NCBI GenBank assembly: GCA_029256005.1
Contig: JAQSYS010000106.1
Location: forward strand, 1 to 6,421
From: Sedimentibacter sp.
GTDB taxonomy: Bacteria; Bacillota; Clostridia; Tissierellales; Sedimentibacteraceae
Direction of reading: 5' to 3'
Length of the DNA stretch: 6,421 bases
The translations under genes and the position numbers were made by a program. The notes beneath the pieces are model-generated. The model searched no databases. It was not told where the DNA came from and saw only the letters and a program-made list of their open reading frames with translations. Shown piece after piece: positions 5,886-6,421 of the stretch (positions are counted from its first letter, which is position 1; each line of letters begins with the position of its first letter).

Positions 5886-6421
5886 ATGATTAAACAGTAT
5901 TTTCGTGATTTGAGCCTTGAATTCATGGGTTATAACAGCAGAAAGTTTTCAGGTGACATAATGGCAGGTCTTACTGTAACAGCAGTGGCTCTTCCTCTTG
6001 CGTTGGCATTCGGAGTTAGCTCAGGAGCAGGTGCGCCGGCAGGAATTATTTCTGCAATAATTGCTGGTTTGGTTATGGGCGGATTGTCAGGAGCATCATA
6101 TCAGATTTCAGGACCTACAGGTACAATGATAGCTATATTGGCGTCTGTTTATTCAGCCAATGGTACAGAGGGTATTTTAATTGCAGGATTTTTATCAGGC
6201 ATTTTGTTGCTGATTGCAGCAGCATTACATTTCGGTAAGCTTGTTACATTTATTCCTTCACCGGTTATAACTGGCTTTACATCTGGCATTGCACTTATAA
6301 TAGCTTTAGGGCAGATAGATAATTTTTTTGGCACAGTTTCCAGCGGTAAAACTAATGTTGAAAAGTTATTATCTTATGGTGAGTTAGGATTTAATTTAAA
6401 CCTATATGCAGTTTTAATTGG
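5886..6421 (+). CDS. SulP-family anion transporter (partial, N-terminal part)
   Basis: The reading frame runs off the right edge after 178 full codons; SulP proteins are usually about 500-750 residues, so only the N-terminal third or less is present. It begins MIKQYFRDLS, then shows the diagnostic GLTVTAVALPLALAFGV segment (28-44) and QISGPTGTM (73-81), matching transmembrane helices 1 and 3 of the SLC26/SulP fold. FIPSPVITGFTSGIALI (122-138) is also typical. Members exchange or symport sulfate, bicarbonate, dicarboxylates or chloride at the cytoplasmic membrane. The substrate cannot be told from this part, and a C-terminal STAS domain, if any, is outside the window. The ribosome site is not ideal: GGAG is 13 nt from the ATG, with a closer AGAAGA. 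The ATG is favoured because the residues after it look like a normal SulP N-terminus. Confidence 0.93.
   Translation, partial: MIKQYFRDLSLEFMGYNSRKFSGDIMAGLTVTAVALPLALAFGVSSGAGAPAGIISAIIAGLVMGGLSGASYQISGPTGTMIAILASVYSANGTEGILIAGFLSGILLLIAAALHFGKLVTFIPSPVITGFTSGIALIIALGQIDNFFGTVSSGKTNVEKLLSYGELGFNLNLYAVLI

Noticed and set aside
6149..6334. Minus-strand open frame inside the SulP gene
   Set aside because: It is the antisense shadow of a highly characteristic SulP coding sequence, with no supporting start signal.
1..6421. CRISPR array, tRNA or rRNA genes, phage or insertion-sequence genes
   Set aside because: No regularly spaced repeats, tRNA or rRNA-like segments, or transposase/integrase reading frames were seen on either strand.

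Overview
The window comes from an AT-rich, low-GC Gram-positive bacterium, most likely a member of the Clostridia or Tissierellia. The evidence is the strong AGGAG/AAAGGA ribosome binding sites, consensus sigma-A promoters, a T-box tRNA-sensing leader in front of valS, a YkvI-type membrane protein, and an FMN-dependent alpha-hydroxy-acid oxidising protein with an N-terminal cysteine cluster. The genus cannot be fixed from the sequence alone.

Layout. (1) Positions 1-292, minus strand: a near-consensus promoter and a cobalamin riboswitch. The gene they control lies beyond the left edge. (2) 293-1369, minus: a complete YkvI-family membrane protein with a TTG start. (3) 1370-1967: an AT-rich divergent intergenic region. 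It holds an ATTGG-type palindrome, a sigma-A promoter and a valine T-box leader ending in a terminator. Two further large hairpins lie between that terminator and valS. (4) 1968-4619, plus: full-length valyl-tRNA synthetase. (5) 4620-4698: a 79-bp gap almost filled by a near-perfect palindrome. (6) 4699-5715, plus: the alpha-hydroxy-acid oxidising flavoprotein. (7) 5716-5885: a second, diverged copy of the palindrome followed by a T-rich run (probable terminator), then a probable promoter with an 8-bp direct repeat. (8) 5886 to the right edge, plus: the N-terminal third or so of a SulP-family anion transporter.

The genes do not form an obvious single pathway. valS is controlled by charging of tRNA-Val. 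The flavoenzyme may be co-transcribed with valS or processed from its transcript, since no separate promoter is evident in the short gap. The SulP gene appears to have its own promoter. The left-hand riboswitch has its own promoter just past the ykvI-like stop, so ykvI transcripts could also run into it.

I see no CRISPR array, tRNA, rRNA, transposase or phage gene, and no convincing new multi-gene system. The most interesting points are structural: a palindromic repeat on both sides of the flavoenzyme whose differences keep pairing only in plus-strand RNA, extra hairpins in the valS leader, and the cysteine cluster and atypical active site of the flavoenzyme.
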